A DNA stretch of 13,539 bases from DATGQT01 sp033720695 (GCA_033720695.1 JAWWCA010000096.1:1-13539), one strand, 5' to 3'; positions 1-7,683 are shown, numbered from the stretch's first letter. The notes: generated from the sequence alone by a model not told the origin. Numbers and translations are program-made.

Positions 1-62
1 AGCTCGGGTGCGTAAGGGGCACAGGCCCAACACCCCAGGCTGTTCCCATCCTGAATGCACCG
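1..62. other. non-coding tail downstream of the DUF3095 gene
   Basis: Short non-coding stretch after the DUF3095 stop codon. Read on the minus strand it has a GGGG/CCCC pairing closed by several G-T wobbles and followed by only two Ts. This could be a very weak terminator but is not convincing. No start codon with a sustained reading frame is visible. Confidence 0.3.
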
Positions 63-1250
63 CTACGCTGAGGACGCGTCCCCGGCTCCACCAGGCGTTG
101 CGGCTGCGCGGAGCTTGCGCTTGAGCACCCCCGCGGCGAGGGTGTAGCCCCCCTCGGCGCCGTCCACGAAGGGGCTGTGCTTGTCGGTCCGGTCGCTCAC
201 GTAGCACGACATCACCGACTCCCGGCTCACGGCCAGCCCGTACAGGACCCGTCCGGCCGCCTCCAGTTCCGCCAGCCCGGCTTCGAGCCGCTCGCGCTGC
301 GCGGCCGAGCCCGCGATGACGGTGTTGATGCGGCCGTCGATCACGAGGGTGTCGGTGAGCTCGACGAGCTGGCCGAGGTAGCGCTGCCCCGCGGGGCTTC
401 GCAGGTAGAACCGGCCGCCGAGCCGAGTGGCGAGCCACGTCCGCGCGAGCGCCCAGGCGTCGAGGCGCCCCAGCCGCGCCCGCGTCTCCGTCGCCAGCTT
501 GTCCAGCGTCCCCTTGAGCCGGAGGCGGGAGAGCGAGATGGGGTTCCGGGAGTCGGGCGCGCCGTAGATCGTGTCGAGCAGGTCCACGACGCGCTTGAAG
601 ACGGGGGCCTGATGCTGCCCGTCCGGGGTGACCACGAGCAGGCTCACCACCTCGTGGGAGCGCTCGGCCGGCTCGATCCGGTCCCAGCGGCACTCCATGC
701 CGTGGAGGTCGAGGCGGTCGCTGGGCGTCAGCGTGTCGGGGCCGTCGTAGCCCTTGATGCGGCGCTCGGCCTCGGCGAGGGCGTGCCCGAGCACGACGGG
801 GATGGCGAAGAGGTCGGTGAGGCGGAGCCGGCTGATGGCGAGGGTGTGGCCGCTCGCGTAGAGGTCGGCGACGGGGACCGACCCCACGCGGAGCGTGAGG
901 TCGAAGGTGGCGCGGGTGTTCTCGCGGTGCGCGGCCAGGGCCGAGAGCGCGGGGGCCAGGAGGGCGGGGGGGACGAGGAGCGTGGCGCCGTCGCCGCCGA
1001 AGAAGAAGGGGACGAGGAGGTCGTCCCCGTGTGCGAGGTTGAGCGTGGCGATGATGCTGCCCGTGGCGACGAGGTTGACGAGCTCGTGGCGCCCCGCCTG
1101 CACGGCCGCCGTCGAGTTCTCGATGTCGGTGACGATCACGTGCCAGTCCGGCGGCACCGCCGCGAAGCGGCCCTCGTCGGCGAGGAGCTGGCTGAGCGTG
1201 ACCCGCTGGACGGGCAGGTCCGAGAAGAAGCGGGCGGAGAGGTCCATCAT
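63..1250 (-). CDS. DUF3095 family protein, nucleotidyl-cyclase-like
   Basis: The 395-residue product matches what I remember of DUF3095 in length and motifs. Near the N-terminus is TDIENST (residues 41-47), then VNLVATGSIIATLN (58-71) and FGGDGAT (84-90). The first and third resemble the two metal-binding strands of class III nucleotidyl cyclases (F-x-DI-x-x-ST and a later GD), so a cyclase-type fold is a reasonable inference. Catalytic activity is not shown, and I could not identify the purine-selecting or transition-state residues. There is no signal peptide or membrane segment, so it is probably cytoplasmic. Two adjacent ATGs (1250 and 1247) are possible starts, and neither has a clear ribosome binding site. 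The reading frame stays open far upstream across menG and part of menF, but that is a GC-driven artefact. It lies 65 bp downstream of menG on the same strand and may be co-transcribed with it. The family assignment is fairly sure; the function is unknown. Confidence 0.85.
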   Translation of the reverse strand: MMDLSARFFSDLPVQRVTLSQLLADEGRFAAVPPDWHVIVTDIENSTAAVQAGRHELVNLVATGSIIATLNLAHGDDLLVPFFFGGDGATLLVPPALLAPALSALAAHRENTRATFDLTLRVGSVPVADLYASGHTLAISRLRLTDLFAIPVVLGHALAEAERRIKGYDGPDTLTPSDRLDLHGMECRWDRIEPAERSHEVVSLLVVTPDGQHQAPVFKRVVDLLDTIYGAPDSRNPISLSRLRLKGTLDKLATETRARLGRLDAWALARTWLATRLGGRFYLRSPAGQRYLGQLVELTDTLVIDGRINTVIAGSAAQRERLEAGLAELEAAGRVLYGLAVSRESVMSCYVSDRTDKHSPFVDGAEGGYTLAAGVLKRKLRAAATPGGAGDASSA

Positions 1251-1263
1251 GGCGCGTCGCGGT

Positions 1264-1304
1264 GATCCCGACGAGGGCCTACGCGCCGCGGCCGCGTCGG
1301 GATC
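1264..1304 (-). repeat. strong inverted repeat between menG and the DUF3095 gene
   Basis: Perfect 10-bp arms gatcccgacg (1264-1273) and cgtcgggatc (1295-1304) enclose inner GGCC arms (1276-1279 and 1290-1293) that can extend the stem past a small bulge. The gap between the two minus-strand genes is only 65 bp, so the hairpin sits 11 bases past the menG stop and ends 13 bases before the DUF3095 ATG. No T-tract follows it in the direction of transcription. It could be a U-less terminator, an RNA processing or attenuation site, or a structure limiting ribosome access to the DUF3095 start. Confidence 0.6.
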
Positions 1305-1315
1305 TCCACGGCCGG

Positions 1316-2044
<729 letters not shown>

Positions 2045-2229
2045 GGGGGCGGGGGCGGATGGAGGCCGTTGCACGCGAGGGGGGAGGCGCGGTGCCCCCG
2101 AGACCGTCGCCTCGCGCGGCTTTCATACCTTCCTGAAATCGAAGATTCCCGAAGGCCAATCGACGATTCCCGACGGCCAACCGGCGGCCCCGCGGGAAAC
2201 TGGCCGCGACGGCGCCGGTACGCTCCGCC
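2045..2229. other. divergent intergenic region between menG and menF
   Basis: These 185 bp must carry the start signals for both menG (minus) and menF (plus). It is less GC-rich around 2120-2180, where the tandem repeat lies. I searched for sigma-70-like hexamers and for the Bacteroidota TTG / TAnnTTTG pattern and found nothing convincing; the closest plus-strand match is TACCTTCC near 2126 without a TTG box at the right distance. No Shine-Dalgarno precedes either start. Confidence 0.5.
2140..2181. repeat. 21-bp tandem repeat, two copies, heptad substructure
   Basis: Two adjacent 21-bp units (2140-2160 and 2161-2181) match at 18 of 21 positions. The differences are at unit positions 4, 14 and 21. 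Both contain GATTCCCGA and GGCCAA. The unit can be read as three 7-mers (ttcccga, then two variants ending in a), which resembles the heptameric short tandem repeats found between genes in several bacterial phyla. It lies in the menG/menF divergent region. Confidence 0.75.
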
Positions 2230-3579
2230 ATGCGCTCCCCCGACCTCCTTGCCCCGCCCGGCGCCGGCCTCCGGCAGCGCCTCGCCGACGCCGTCCGCGC
2301 GCAGCTCCCCCGGCAGGGCCTCGCCCGCGTCGAGGTGCCGCTGCCGCCGACGGACCCGCTGGCCTGGCTGGCGGCCCAGCCCGCGCCGCGCCGCGTCTTC
2401 TGGGAGGGGAGAGAAGGTACCGCCGCCGCGGCGTGCGGGGAGGTGCTCACCGTGGAGGCGGGCGACCTGGACACGGGGTCCTCGGCGCTAGCGCCTCGCC
2501 TGGAGGCGCTGCCGGACGGTGCCCGCGTGTACGGCACCTGCCGCTTCGCGCCGCGCGAGACGCCCGACGACGCCTGGGCGCCCTTCGGCCGCGTCCGCTT
2601 CGTCCTCCCCCGCGTCGAGCTGCGCGTCGGCGCGGACGGCGCGACGCTCGCTCTCCACCTGACGCCGGACGACGACGAGGCTTCTGTCGCAGCGGTCCTG
2701 GACGCCCTCGCGGTTGCGCCGCCGCCCCTGGACCTCTCGCCGCCGGCCGTGCGCGGGCGGGAGGACGCCCCGGACGCGGAGGGCTGGGCGGCGGCCGTCC
2801 GGTGGGCGCTCACCCAGTTCGAGGCGGGAGGGCTGGAGAAGGTCGTCTTCGCCCGCCGGGCCCGCTTCGCCTTCGACCGGCCGCTCGACCCCTTCGCGCT
2901 CCTGGCGCACCTCCGGGCGGCCACGCCCGGGAGCTACCACACGCTCGTCGGCGCCGGCGGGGCCGCGTTCGTCGGGGCGTCGCCGGAGCGGCTGTTCCGG
3001 GTCGACGGGCGCCGCGTCGAGACGGAGGCCGTCGCCGGGACGCGGCCGCTCACGCGGGAGGCGAGCGCCGACCGCCGCCTCCACGCCGACCTCCTCGCGA
3101 GCGAGAAGGACCGCCGCGAGCACGCCTACGTGGCCGACGCCATCGCCGCGGCCCTCGGCCCGCTCACCGAGGGCCTCGACCGCGACGGCGCCCCGGCGAC
3201 GCTCGACGGCGCCGGCGTTCAGCACCTCTACACGCGGCTGACGGGGCGGCTCCGCGACGGCGTCTCGTCCCTCGCCGTGCTCCGCGCGCTCCACCCGACG
3301 CCAGCCGTCGGCGGCACGCCCACGGATGAGGCGCTGGATGCCATCGGCGCCCACGAGCCGTTCGACCGCGGGCTCTACGCGGGCCCCGTCGGATGGGTCG
3401 GGCGCGACGCGGCCGAGTTCGCCGTCGGCATCCGCTCGGGCCTCGTCCGGGGCGCGACGCTCGACCTGTTCTCCGGCGCGGGCCTCGTGGCGGGCTCCGA
3501 CCCCGCGGCCGAGTGGGCCGAGATCGAGCACAAGCTGAGCGCCTTCCGTCGCGTCCTGGGGCTGGACCATGGCGGCTGA
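2230..3579 (+). CDS. menF: isochorismate synthase
   Basis: Converts chorismate to isochorismate with Mg2+, the entry step of menaquinone synthesis. The 449-residue protein ends in a chorismate-binding domain (about 185-445). Landmarks are GGLEKVVFARR (200-210), FVGASPERLF (247-256), TEAVAGTRPLT (265-275), SEKDRREH (291-298), LHPTPAVGGTP (354-364), DRGLYAGPVGWVG (379-391) and the C-terminal EWAEIEHKL (428-436). By spacing with E. coli MenF and EntC, K204 is the likely general base, E253 the general acid, and E297 and E431 the Mg2+ ligands. The N-terminal 180 residues are the less conserved half typical of these synthases. The ATG at 2230 has no clear ribosome binding site. Its stop overlaps menD by 11 bp. 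A siderophore-type EntC or salicylate synthase is much less likely given the neighbours. Confidence 0.95.
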   Translation: MRSPDLLAPPGAGLRQRLADAVRAQLPRQGLARVEVPLPPTDPLAWLAAQPAPRRVFWEGREGTAAAACGEVLTVEAGDLDTGSSALAPRLEALPDGARVYGTCRFAPRETPDDAWAPFGRVRFVLPRVELRVGADGATLALHLTPDDDEASVAAVLDALAVAPPPLDLSPPAVRGREDAPDAEGWAAAVRWALTQFEAGGLEKVVFARRARFAFDRPLDPFALLAHLRAATPGSYHTLVGAGGAAFVGASPERLFRVDGRRVETEAVAGTRPLTREASADRRLHADLLASEKDRREHAYVADAIAAALGPLTEGLDRDGAPATLDGAGVQHLYTRLTGRLRDGVSSLAVLRALHPTPAVGGTPTDEALDAIGAHEPFDRGLYAGPVGWVGRDAAEFAVGIRSGLVRGATLDLFSGAGLVAGSDPAAEWAEIEHKLSAFRRVLGLDHGG

Positions 3580-5371
3580 CCCGCTCCGCACGGCGCCGAA
3601 CCTGAACCACCTCTGGGCGCGGCTGCTCGTCGAAGAGCTCGTCCGCTGCGGCGTGACGGCCTTCGTCGTGGGGTCGGGGAGCCGGAGCACGCCGCTCGCC
3701 GTCGCCGCTGGGGCGCATCCCGGGACGGCCGTGACGGTGCACGTCGACGAGCGGGGCGGGGCCTTCGCCGCCCTCGGCTGGGCGCGAGCGACGGGCTGCC
3801 CGGCCGCCCTCGTCACGACGAGCGGGACCGCCGTGGCGAACGCCATGCCCGCCGCCGTCGAGGCCGACGCCGAGGGCGTCCCGCTCCTCCTCCTCACCGC
3901 CGACCGACCGCCCGAGCTGCGCGAGACAGGCGCCAACCAGACCGTCCGCCAGCCCGGCTTCTTCGACGGCGTCGCCCGCTGGTCCTTCGACCTCCCCGTG
4001 CCGACGGCCGACATCCCCCTCGCGTTCGTGCTCACGACCGCCGCCCAGGCCGTCTACCGGAGCCGCCACCCGGCCGGGCCGGTCCACCTCAACCTCCCGT
4101 TCCGCGAGCCGCTCGCCCCGCGCCCCGACGGCGCCGACGTCCCCGCGCTCCTCGCGCTGGTCGAAGACTGGATCGGAACGGACGGGCCCTACACGCGCTA
4201 CGTCCCGCCAGTCACGGCGCCCGCGCCGGACACCCTGCAGCCGCTCCTCGACCGGTGGGTCGGGGTCGAGCGTGGCCTTGTCGTTCTCGGCAAGACCGAC
4301 GACCCGGCGGCGGCGCCCGCCGCGGCCCGGCTCGCGTCCGCCCTCGGCTGGCCGCTCCTGCCCGACCTCGCCTCCGGCGGCCGGCTCGGGACCGCCGGGC
4401 CGACCGCAGCACCCCACTACGACCTCGCGCTCGCGTCGGAGGCGTTCCGTGAGGCGCACCGCCCCGAGGCCGTCCTCCACCTCGGCAGGCGGGCGACGTC
4501 GAAGCGCCTGCTCCAGCACGTCGGCGCCGCGCGGCCCGCGAGCTACGCCGTCGTCCGTCCCGACGCGGCCCGGTTCGACCCGACGCACTCGGTCACGCAC
4601 CGCGTGCAGTCGGACGTGCCGGCGTTTTGCGAGGCGGCGATGGCGGTGCTCGATCCGCCTGTCCATCGGCCGTCGTCCTGGCAAACGGCCTGGCAGGACG
4701 CCTCCGCAGCCGTCGCCGAGGCGCTCGCGGCGGCCTTCGAGGACGACGCCCTCAGCGAGCCGCGCCTGGCCGGTCTCGTCACGTCGCTCACGCCGGCCGG
4801 ATGGGGCCTCGTCGCCGCCGCCTCGATGCCGGTCCGCGACCTCGACGCCTTCGCCGTAGCCAGCGGGCCGTCGCTCCGCGTGACGGCCAACCGCGGGGCC
4901 AGCGGCATCGACGGGACCGTCGCCACGGCGGCGGGCTACGCGCGGGGTCTCGGCGGCCCGGCCGTCCTCCTCCTCGGCGATCTCGCGCTCCTCCACGACC
5001 TCAACGGCCTCGCCCTCCTCCAGGACGGTCCGCCCGTCGTCGTCGTCGTCGTCAACAACGATGGGGGCGGCATCTTCCACTTCCTCCCCGTCGCGCCGGG
5101 CGCGGGCGAGGGCGCGCTGCCCGACGCCGTCTTCGAGCCCCTCTTCGGGACGCCCCACGGGCTGGGCTTCGAGCCCGCCGCGCGCATGTTTGGGCTCGGC
5201 TACGCCCGTCCCGAGACCGCCTCGGCCTTCGCCGCCGACTTCCGGGTGGCCGTCGAGAGCGGCCGGTCGGCCCTCATCGAGGTGCGGACGGACCGGCGGG
5301 AGAACAGGGCGCTCCACCACGAGCTGGGGACCCGCTGCGCCCGCGCCGTCGAGCAGGCGCTGGGGCTGTGA
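3569..5371 (+). CDS. menD: SEPHCHC synthase (thiamine diphosphate-dependent)
   Basis: Joins isochorismate to the succinic semialdehyde unit derived from 2-oxoglutarate, giving SEPHCHC, the committed menaquinone step. The 600-residue protein has the family's three-domain layout. The N-terminal pyrimidine-binding domain carries GSRSTPLAVAA (37-47), HVDERGGAFAALG with E61 as the likely ThDP-activating glutamate (E55 in E. coli), TTSGTAVAN (83-91), LTADRPPELR (109-118) and GANQTVRQPGFF (121-132). The C-terminal pyrophosphate-binding domain has a GD (470-471) followed 25 residues on by NN (496-497), the ThDP/Mg motif, then DGGGIFHFLP. Between them a six-valine strand (490-495) is encoded by a perfect (gtc)6 run at 5036-5053. 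The ATG lies inside the end of menF (11-bp overlap) and its TGA overlaps the menH GTG, so translation is probably coupled on both sides. Confidence 0.97.
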   Translation: MAADPLRTAPNLNHLWARLLVEELVRCGVTAFVVGSGSRSTPLAVAAGAHPGTAVTVHVDERGGAFAALGWARATGCPAALVTTSGTAVANAMPAAVEADAEGVPLLLLTADRPPELRETGANQTVRQPGFFDGVARWSFDLPVPTADIPLAFVLTTAAQAVYRSRHPAGPVHLNLPFREPLAPRPDGADVPALLALVEDWIGTDGPYTRYVPPVTAPAPDTLQPLLDRWVGVERGLVVLGKTDDPAAAPAAARLASALGWPLLPDLASGGRLGTAGPTAAPHYDLALASEAFREAHRPEAVLHLGRRATSKRLLQHVGAARPASYAVVRPDAARFDPTHSVTHRVQSDVPAFCEAAMAVLDPPVHRPSSWQTAWQDASAAVAEALAAAFEDDALSEPRLAGLVTSLTPAGWGLVAAASMPVRDLDAFAVASGPSLRVTANRGASGIDGTVATAAGYARGLGGPAVLLLGDLALLHDLNGLALLQDGPPVVVVVVNNDGGGIFHFLPVAPGAGEGALPDAVFEPLFGTPHGLGFEPAARMFGLGYARPETASAFAADFRVAVESGRSALIEVRTDRRENRALHHELGTRCARAVEQALGL

Positions 5372-6150
5372 GCGGCACGGTCCTGCCTGCAGGCGTGCTC
5401 GGTCCGGAGGACGCGCCGCCGGTCGTGCTCCTCCACGGCTTCCTCGGCTCCGGCGCCGACTGGGCCCCCGTCGCACCGCCCCTCGCCGACGCCTTCCGTC
5501 TCGTTGCCCCCGACCTCCCGGGGCATGGTCTGGCCGTCGGGCTCCCGAACGGGGCCTACACGATGGACGGCGCGGCCGATGCCATAGCCGCCACGCTCGA
5601 CGCGGCAGGCGTGAACCGCACCGCCGTCGTCGGCTACTCGATGGGGGGGCGGCTGGCGCTGCACCTCGCCCTCCGCCATCCCGAGCACGTCGCGCGGCTG
5701 GTGCTGCTCGGCGGCTCGCCTGGCCTGCGGACCGAGGCGGAGCGTGCCGCGCGCCGTGCCCTCGACGCCGAGCGCGCCGATGCGATCCGGCGCGACCTCC
5801 CCGCCTTCCTCGACCGCTGGTACCGCATGCCCCTCTTCGCGACGCTGACGGAGAGGCAGCGGGCGACCCTGGTGCGGCGGCGATCCCGGAACGACCCCGC
5901 CGAGCTGGGGCGGTCGTTGGCGGGGATGGGGACGGGGGTGCAGCCGAGCCACTGGGAGGATCTGGGGCGCATCCGAATCCCGGCGTGGGCCGTCGCCGGC
6001 TCGAAGGATGCGAAGTTCGTCGGCCTCGCCTGCGCGATGGCGGAGGCTGGTCCGTTCGAGGCCGTGGAGCTCCCTGGCCTCGGCCACGCCCTGATCGAGG
6101 AGGACCCGGAGGCCCTCGCGGCTCTCCTGGGGCGGCTCCTGCCGTCGTGA
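5368..6150 (+). CDS. menH: SHCHC synthase (alpha/beta hydrolase)
   Basis: Removes pyruvate from SEPHCHC to give SHCHC. The 260-residue alpha/beta-hydrolase shows LLHGFLGSGADW (21-32, oxyanion region), the nucleophile elbow GYSMGGR with S91, D214 (in AGSKDAKF) and H240 (in GLGHALIEEDP). These correspond to the S86/D210/H232 triad of E. coli MenH, and the length is similar. I chose the GTG at 5368 because it gives a GTGA overlap with the menD stop, the protein then begins just before the first hydrolase strand, and menC/menE use the same junction. The frame is open further upstream, but that part lies inside menD and encodes arginine-rich nonsense. No Shine-Dalgarno is needed if translation is coupled to menD. 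Confidence 0.93.
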   Translation: MSGTVLPAGVLGPEDAPPVVLLHGFLGSGADWAPVAPPLADAFRLVAPDLPGHGLAVGLPNGAYTMDGAADAIAATLDAAGVNRTAVVGYSMGGRLALHLALRHPEHVARLVLLGGSPGLRTEAERAARRALDAERADAIRRDLPAFLDRWYRMPLFATLTERQRATLVRRRSRNDPAELGRSLAGMGTGVQPSHWEDLGRIRIPAWAVAGSKDAKFVGLACAMAEAGPFEAVELPGLGHALIEEDPEALAALLGRLLPS

Positions 6151-6293
6151 GGTCCCCGGCGACGGCTCCCGGCTGTTCGCGTTTCGGGTTCGGGAGCAAC
6201 GGCGGCCCTGTCGCGTTCGGCCGGGGGCGTCTCTCTCCTCTGGCAGCGCGGCGCCACCTCCCCTCACGCTTCACGAATCACGCAGCACCCCCG
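6151..6293. other. non-coding gap between menH and menB
   Basis: This 143-bp gap is large for the cluster. It contains a 7-bp dyad, gctcccg (6165-6171) with cgggagc (6191-6197), without a following T-tract, so at best a weak terminator or RNA structure. Close to the menB start it has a heptamer tandem repeat. No Shine-Dalgarno precedes menB and I see no clear promoter hexamers. Confidence 0.4.
6264..6284 (+). repeat. three tandem heptamers (TCACGnn) just upstream of menB
   Basis: Three consecutive 7-mers, tcacgct, tcacgaa and tcacgca, share the core TCACG in register. The run ends 9 bp before the menB ATG. The repeat is short, but the phase is exact. Confidence 0.6.
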
Positions 6294-7178
6294 ATGGGTC
6301 ACCTCCTCGACCGCCCCACCGTCTCCGGCCCCTTCGACTGGCAGTCCGCCGCCGACTTCACCGACATCCTCTACGAGAAGGGCGCGCCCGGTACCGACAC
6401 CGAGGGCATCGCCCGCATCACCATCAACCGCCCGGAGGTCCGCAACGCGTTCCGCCCGACGACGGTCACGGAGATGATCCGCGCCATCGACGACGCGCGG
6501 GACGACCCGGGCGTGGGCGTCATCGTGATCACCGGGGCCGGGGACAAGGCGTTCTGCTCCGGCGGCGACCAGCGCATCCGCGGCGACCACGGCTACCGCG
6601 AGATGGCGGGCGGCCGGGAGACCGGCATGCAGCGGCTCAACGTGCTCGACTTCCAGACGCGCATCCGGAAGTGCCCCAAGCCCGTCATCGCGGCCGTGGC
6701 CGGGTGGGCCGTCGGCGGCGGCCACGTGCTCCACGTCGTCTGCGACCTCACGATCGCCGCCGACAACGCGCGGTTCATGCAGACCGGCCCCAAGGTGGGC
6801 TCGTTCGACGCCGGCTACGGCACGGCCCACCTCGCCCGGATCGTCGGGCAGAAGAAGGCGCGCGAGATCTGGTTCCTCTGCCGCCCCTACGACGCCCAGC
6901 AGGCCCTCGCCATGGGCCTCGTCAACACCGTCGTCCCCGTCGAGAAGCTGGAGCACGAGTACGTGCAGTGGGGCCGGGAAATCCTCGCCAACTCGAACAT
7001 CGCCATCCGCATGATCAAGGCCGCCGCGAACGCGGACGAGGACGGCGCCGCCGGGCTCCAGGAGCTCGCCGGCCACGCCACGATGCTCTTCTACATGACC
7101 GAGGAGGGGCAGGAGGGCAAGAAGGCCTACCTCGAGAAGCGGAGGCCGGCGTTCGACCGCGACGGCTACCGGCCGTGA
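6294..7178 (+). CDS. menB: 1,4-dihydroxy-2-naphthoyl-CoA synthase
   Basis: Crotonase-family enzyme that closes the second ring by converting o-succinylbenzoyl-CoA to DHNA-CoA. The 294-residue protein has the oxyanion/CoA motif FCSGGDQRIRG (87-97), the active-site loop with Y101, GWAVGGGHVLHVVCDLTIAA, then QTGPKVGSFDAGYG (163-176) and QKKAREIWFLCR. The C-terminal ATMLFYMTEEGQEG also matches the family. G165 marks the bicarbonate-dependent (type I, E. coli-like) class rather than the class with an aspartate there, as in M. tuberculosis. The usual SFDGGYG reads SFDAGYG here, and the loop before Y101 is one residue shorter than I remember for E. coli. The ATG at 6294 fits the family N-terminus. 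It is the only men gene in the cluster isolated by long non-coding gaps on both sides. Confidence 0.97.
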   Translation: MGHLLDRPTVSGPFDWQSAADFTDILYEKGAPGTDTEGIARITINRPEVRNAFRPTTVTEMIRAIDDARDDPGVGVIVITGAGDKAFCSGGDQRIRGDHGYREMAGGRETGMQRLNVLDFQTRIRKCPKPVIAAVAGWAVGGGHVLHVVCDLTIAADNARFMQTGPKVGSFDAGYGTAHLARIVGQKKAREIWFLCRPYDAQQALAMGLVNTVVPVEKLEHEYVQWGREILANSNIAIRMIKAAANADEDGAAGLQELAGHATMLFYMTEEGQEGKKAYLEKRRPAFDRDGYRP

Positions 7179-7335
7179 TCTTCAACCTCATCACTCGTCA
7201 TCCTGAGGGAGCGGAGCGACCGAAGGATCTCAGCGCCGTCCGCCGACGCGCTTCGGAGGTCCGCGCTGAGATCCTTCGCTCCGCTCAGGATGACAGGTCA
7301 TTCCTGCCTTATACGTTCGAGCACCAGGGCTCCTG
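7179..7335. other. non-coding gap between menB and the 115-codon gene
   Basis: These 157 bp are mostly occupied by the large inverted repeat at 7197-7294. The remainder has no reading frame of note. AGGG at 7326-7329, six bases before the next ATG, may serve as a weak ribosome binding site. Confidence 0.5.
7197..7294. repeat. large imperfect inverted repeat, REP-like element
   Basis: The outer arms gtcatcctgag (7197-7207) and ctcaggatgac (7284-7294) are perfect 11-mers. The inner arms cgaaggatctcagcgc (7221-7236) and gcgctgagatccttcg (7263-7278) are perfect 16-mers. Between them the left arm has a few extra bases in its GGAGCGGAGCGACC segment. The loop is about 26 bases. The sequence GTCATCCTGAGCGGAGCGAAGGATCTCAG is a dispersed intergenic motif I recognise from many GC-rich bacterial genomes. 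In the transcript it would fold into a long hairpin between menB and the next gene. No T-tract follows, so it is more likely an RNA-stability element or mobile repeat than a simple terminator. Confidence 0.85.
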
Positions 7336-7683
7336 ATGGAAAGCGTCACGTTCCGCGTGAAGGAGGTGCACGGCGGGTTCTCCGAGGCCGCCGGGATGAT
7401 CTACGTCGACGGCGACGACCTCGTGCTCGAGGTCGAGACCAAGCTGCTCAGCCTCTTCCGCCGGCCCCCGAAGGTGTACCGATTCGAACTCGTCGACCTC
7501 GACGCGGTCCGCTACAAGAAGGGCTTCCGGCACGACCGGCTGACGCTGCGGACGCGCCCGCTCGACGCCATCGCGGACGTCCCCGGCGTGAGCGAGGGCG
7601 AGCTCTGCCTCCTCGTCGCCCGCAAGGACCGGGACGCCCTCGACCGGCTCCTCGACCGGCTCGACCTCTGGCGCGCGGACTGA
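7336..7683 (+). CDS. conserved-looking small protein of unknown function in the men cluster
   Basis: The 115-residue product is not one I can name. It is soluble, with no signal peptide or membrane segment. The pattern is several amphipathic beta strands (MIYVDGDDLVLEVETK at 21-36, VYRFELVDLDAVRYK at 47-61, LTLRTRP at 69-75, GELCLLVARK at 87-96) followed by a C-terminal helix rich in Leu, Asp and Arg (about 98-112). This order of strands with a final helix suggests a PH-like barrel, which is an inference from pattern only. It has no catalytic motif that I can see, and no hotdog-thioesterase signature. Its stop overlaps the menA ATG (TGATG), so it is probably translated together with menA and real. 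A role supporting MenA or quinone handling is only a guess from position. Confidence 0.8.
   Translation: MESVTFRVKEVHGGFSEAAGMIYVDGDDLVLEVETKLLSLFRRPPKVYRFELVDLDAVRYKKGFRHDRLTLRTRPLDAIADVPGVSEGELCLLVARKDRDALDRLLDRLDLWRAD

Noticed and set aside
5036..5053. (gtc)6 trinucleotide run inside menD
   Set aside because: It encodes the six-valine strand just before the NN of the ThDP motif, a hydrophobic position in the family, so codon bias explains it. Slippage there is possible but not shown.
3164..6274. 1036-codon minus-strand open frame opposite menF, menD and menH
   Set aside because: Low-complexity Arg/Gly-rich translation antisense to three genes with complete catalytic motifs; a GC-driven artefact.
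7336..7683. The small unknown protein as the missing DHNA-CoA thioesterase
   Set aside because: It lacks the hotdog-fold central helix and catalytic Asp/Glu pattern of MenI, and its strand pattern looks more like a binding domain.
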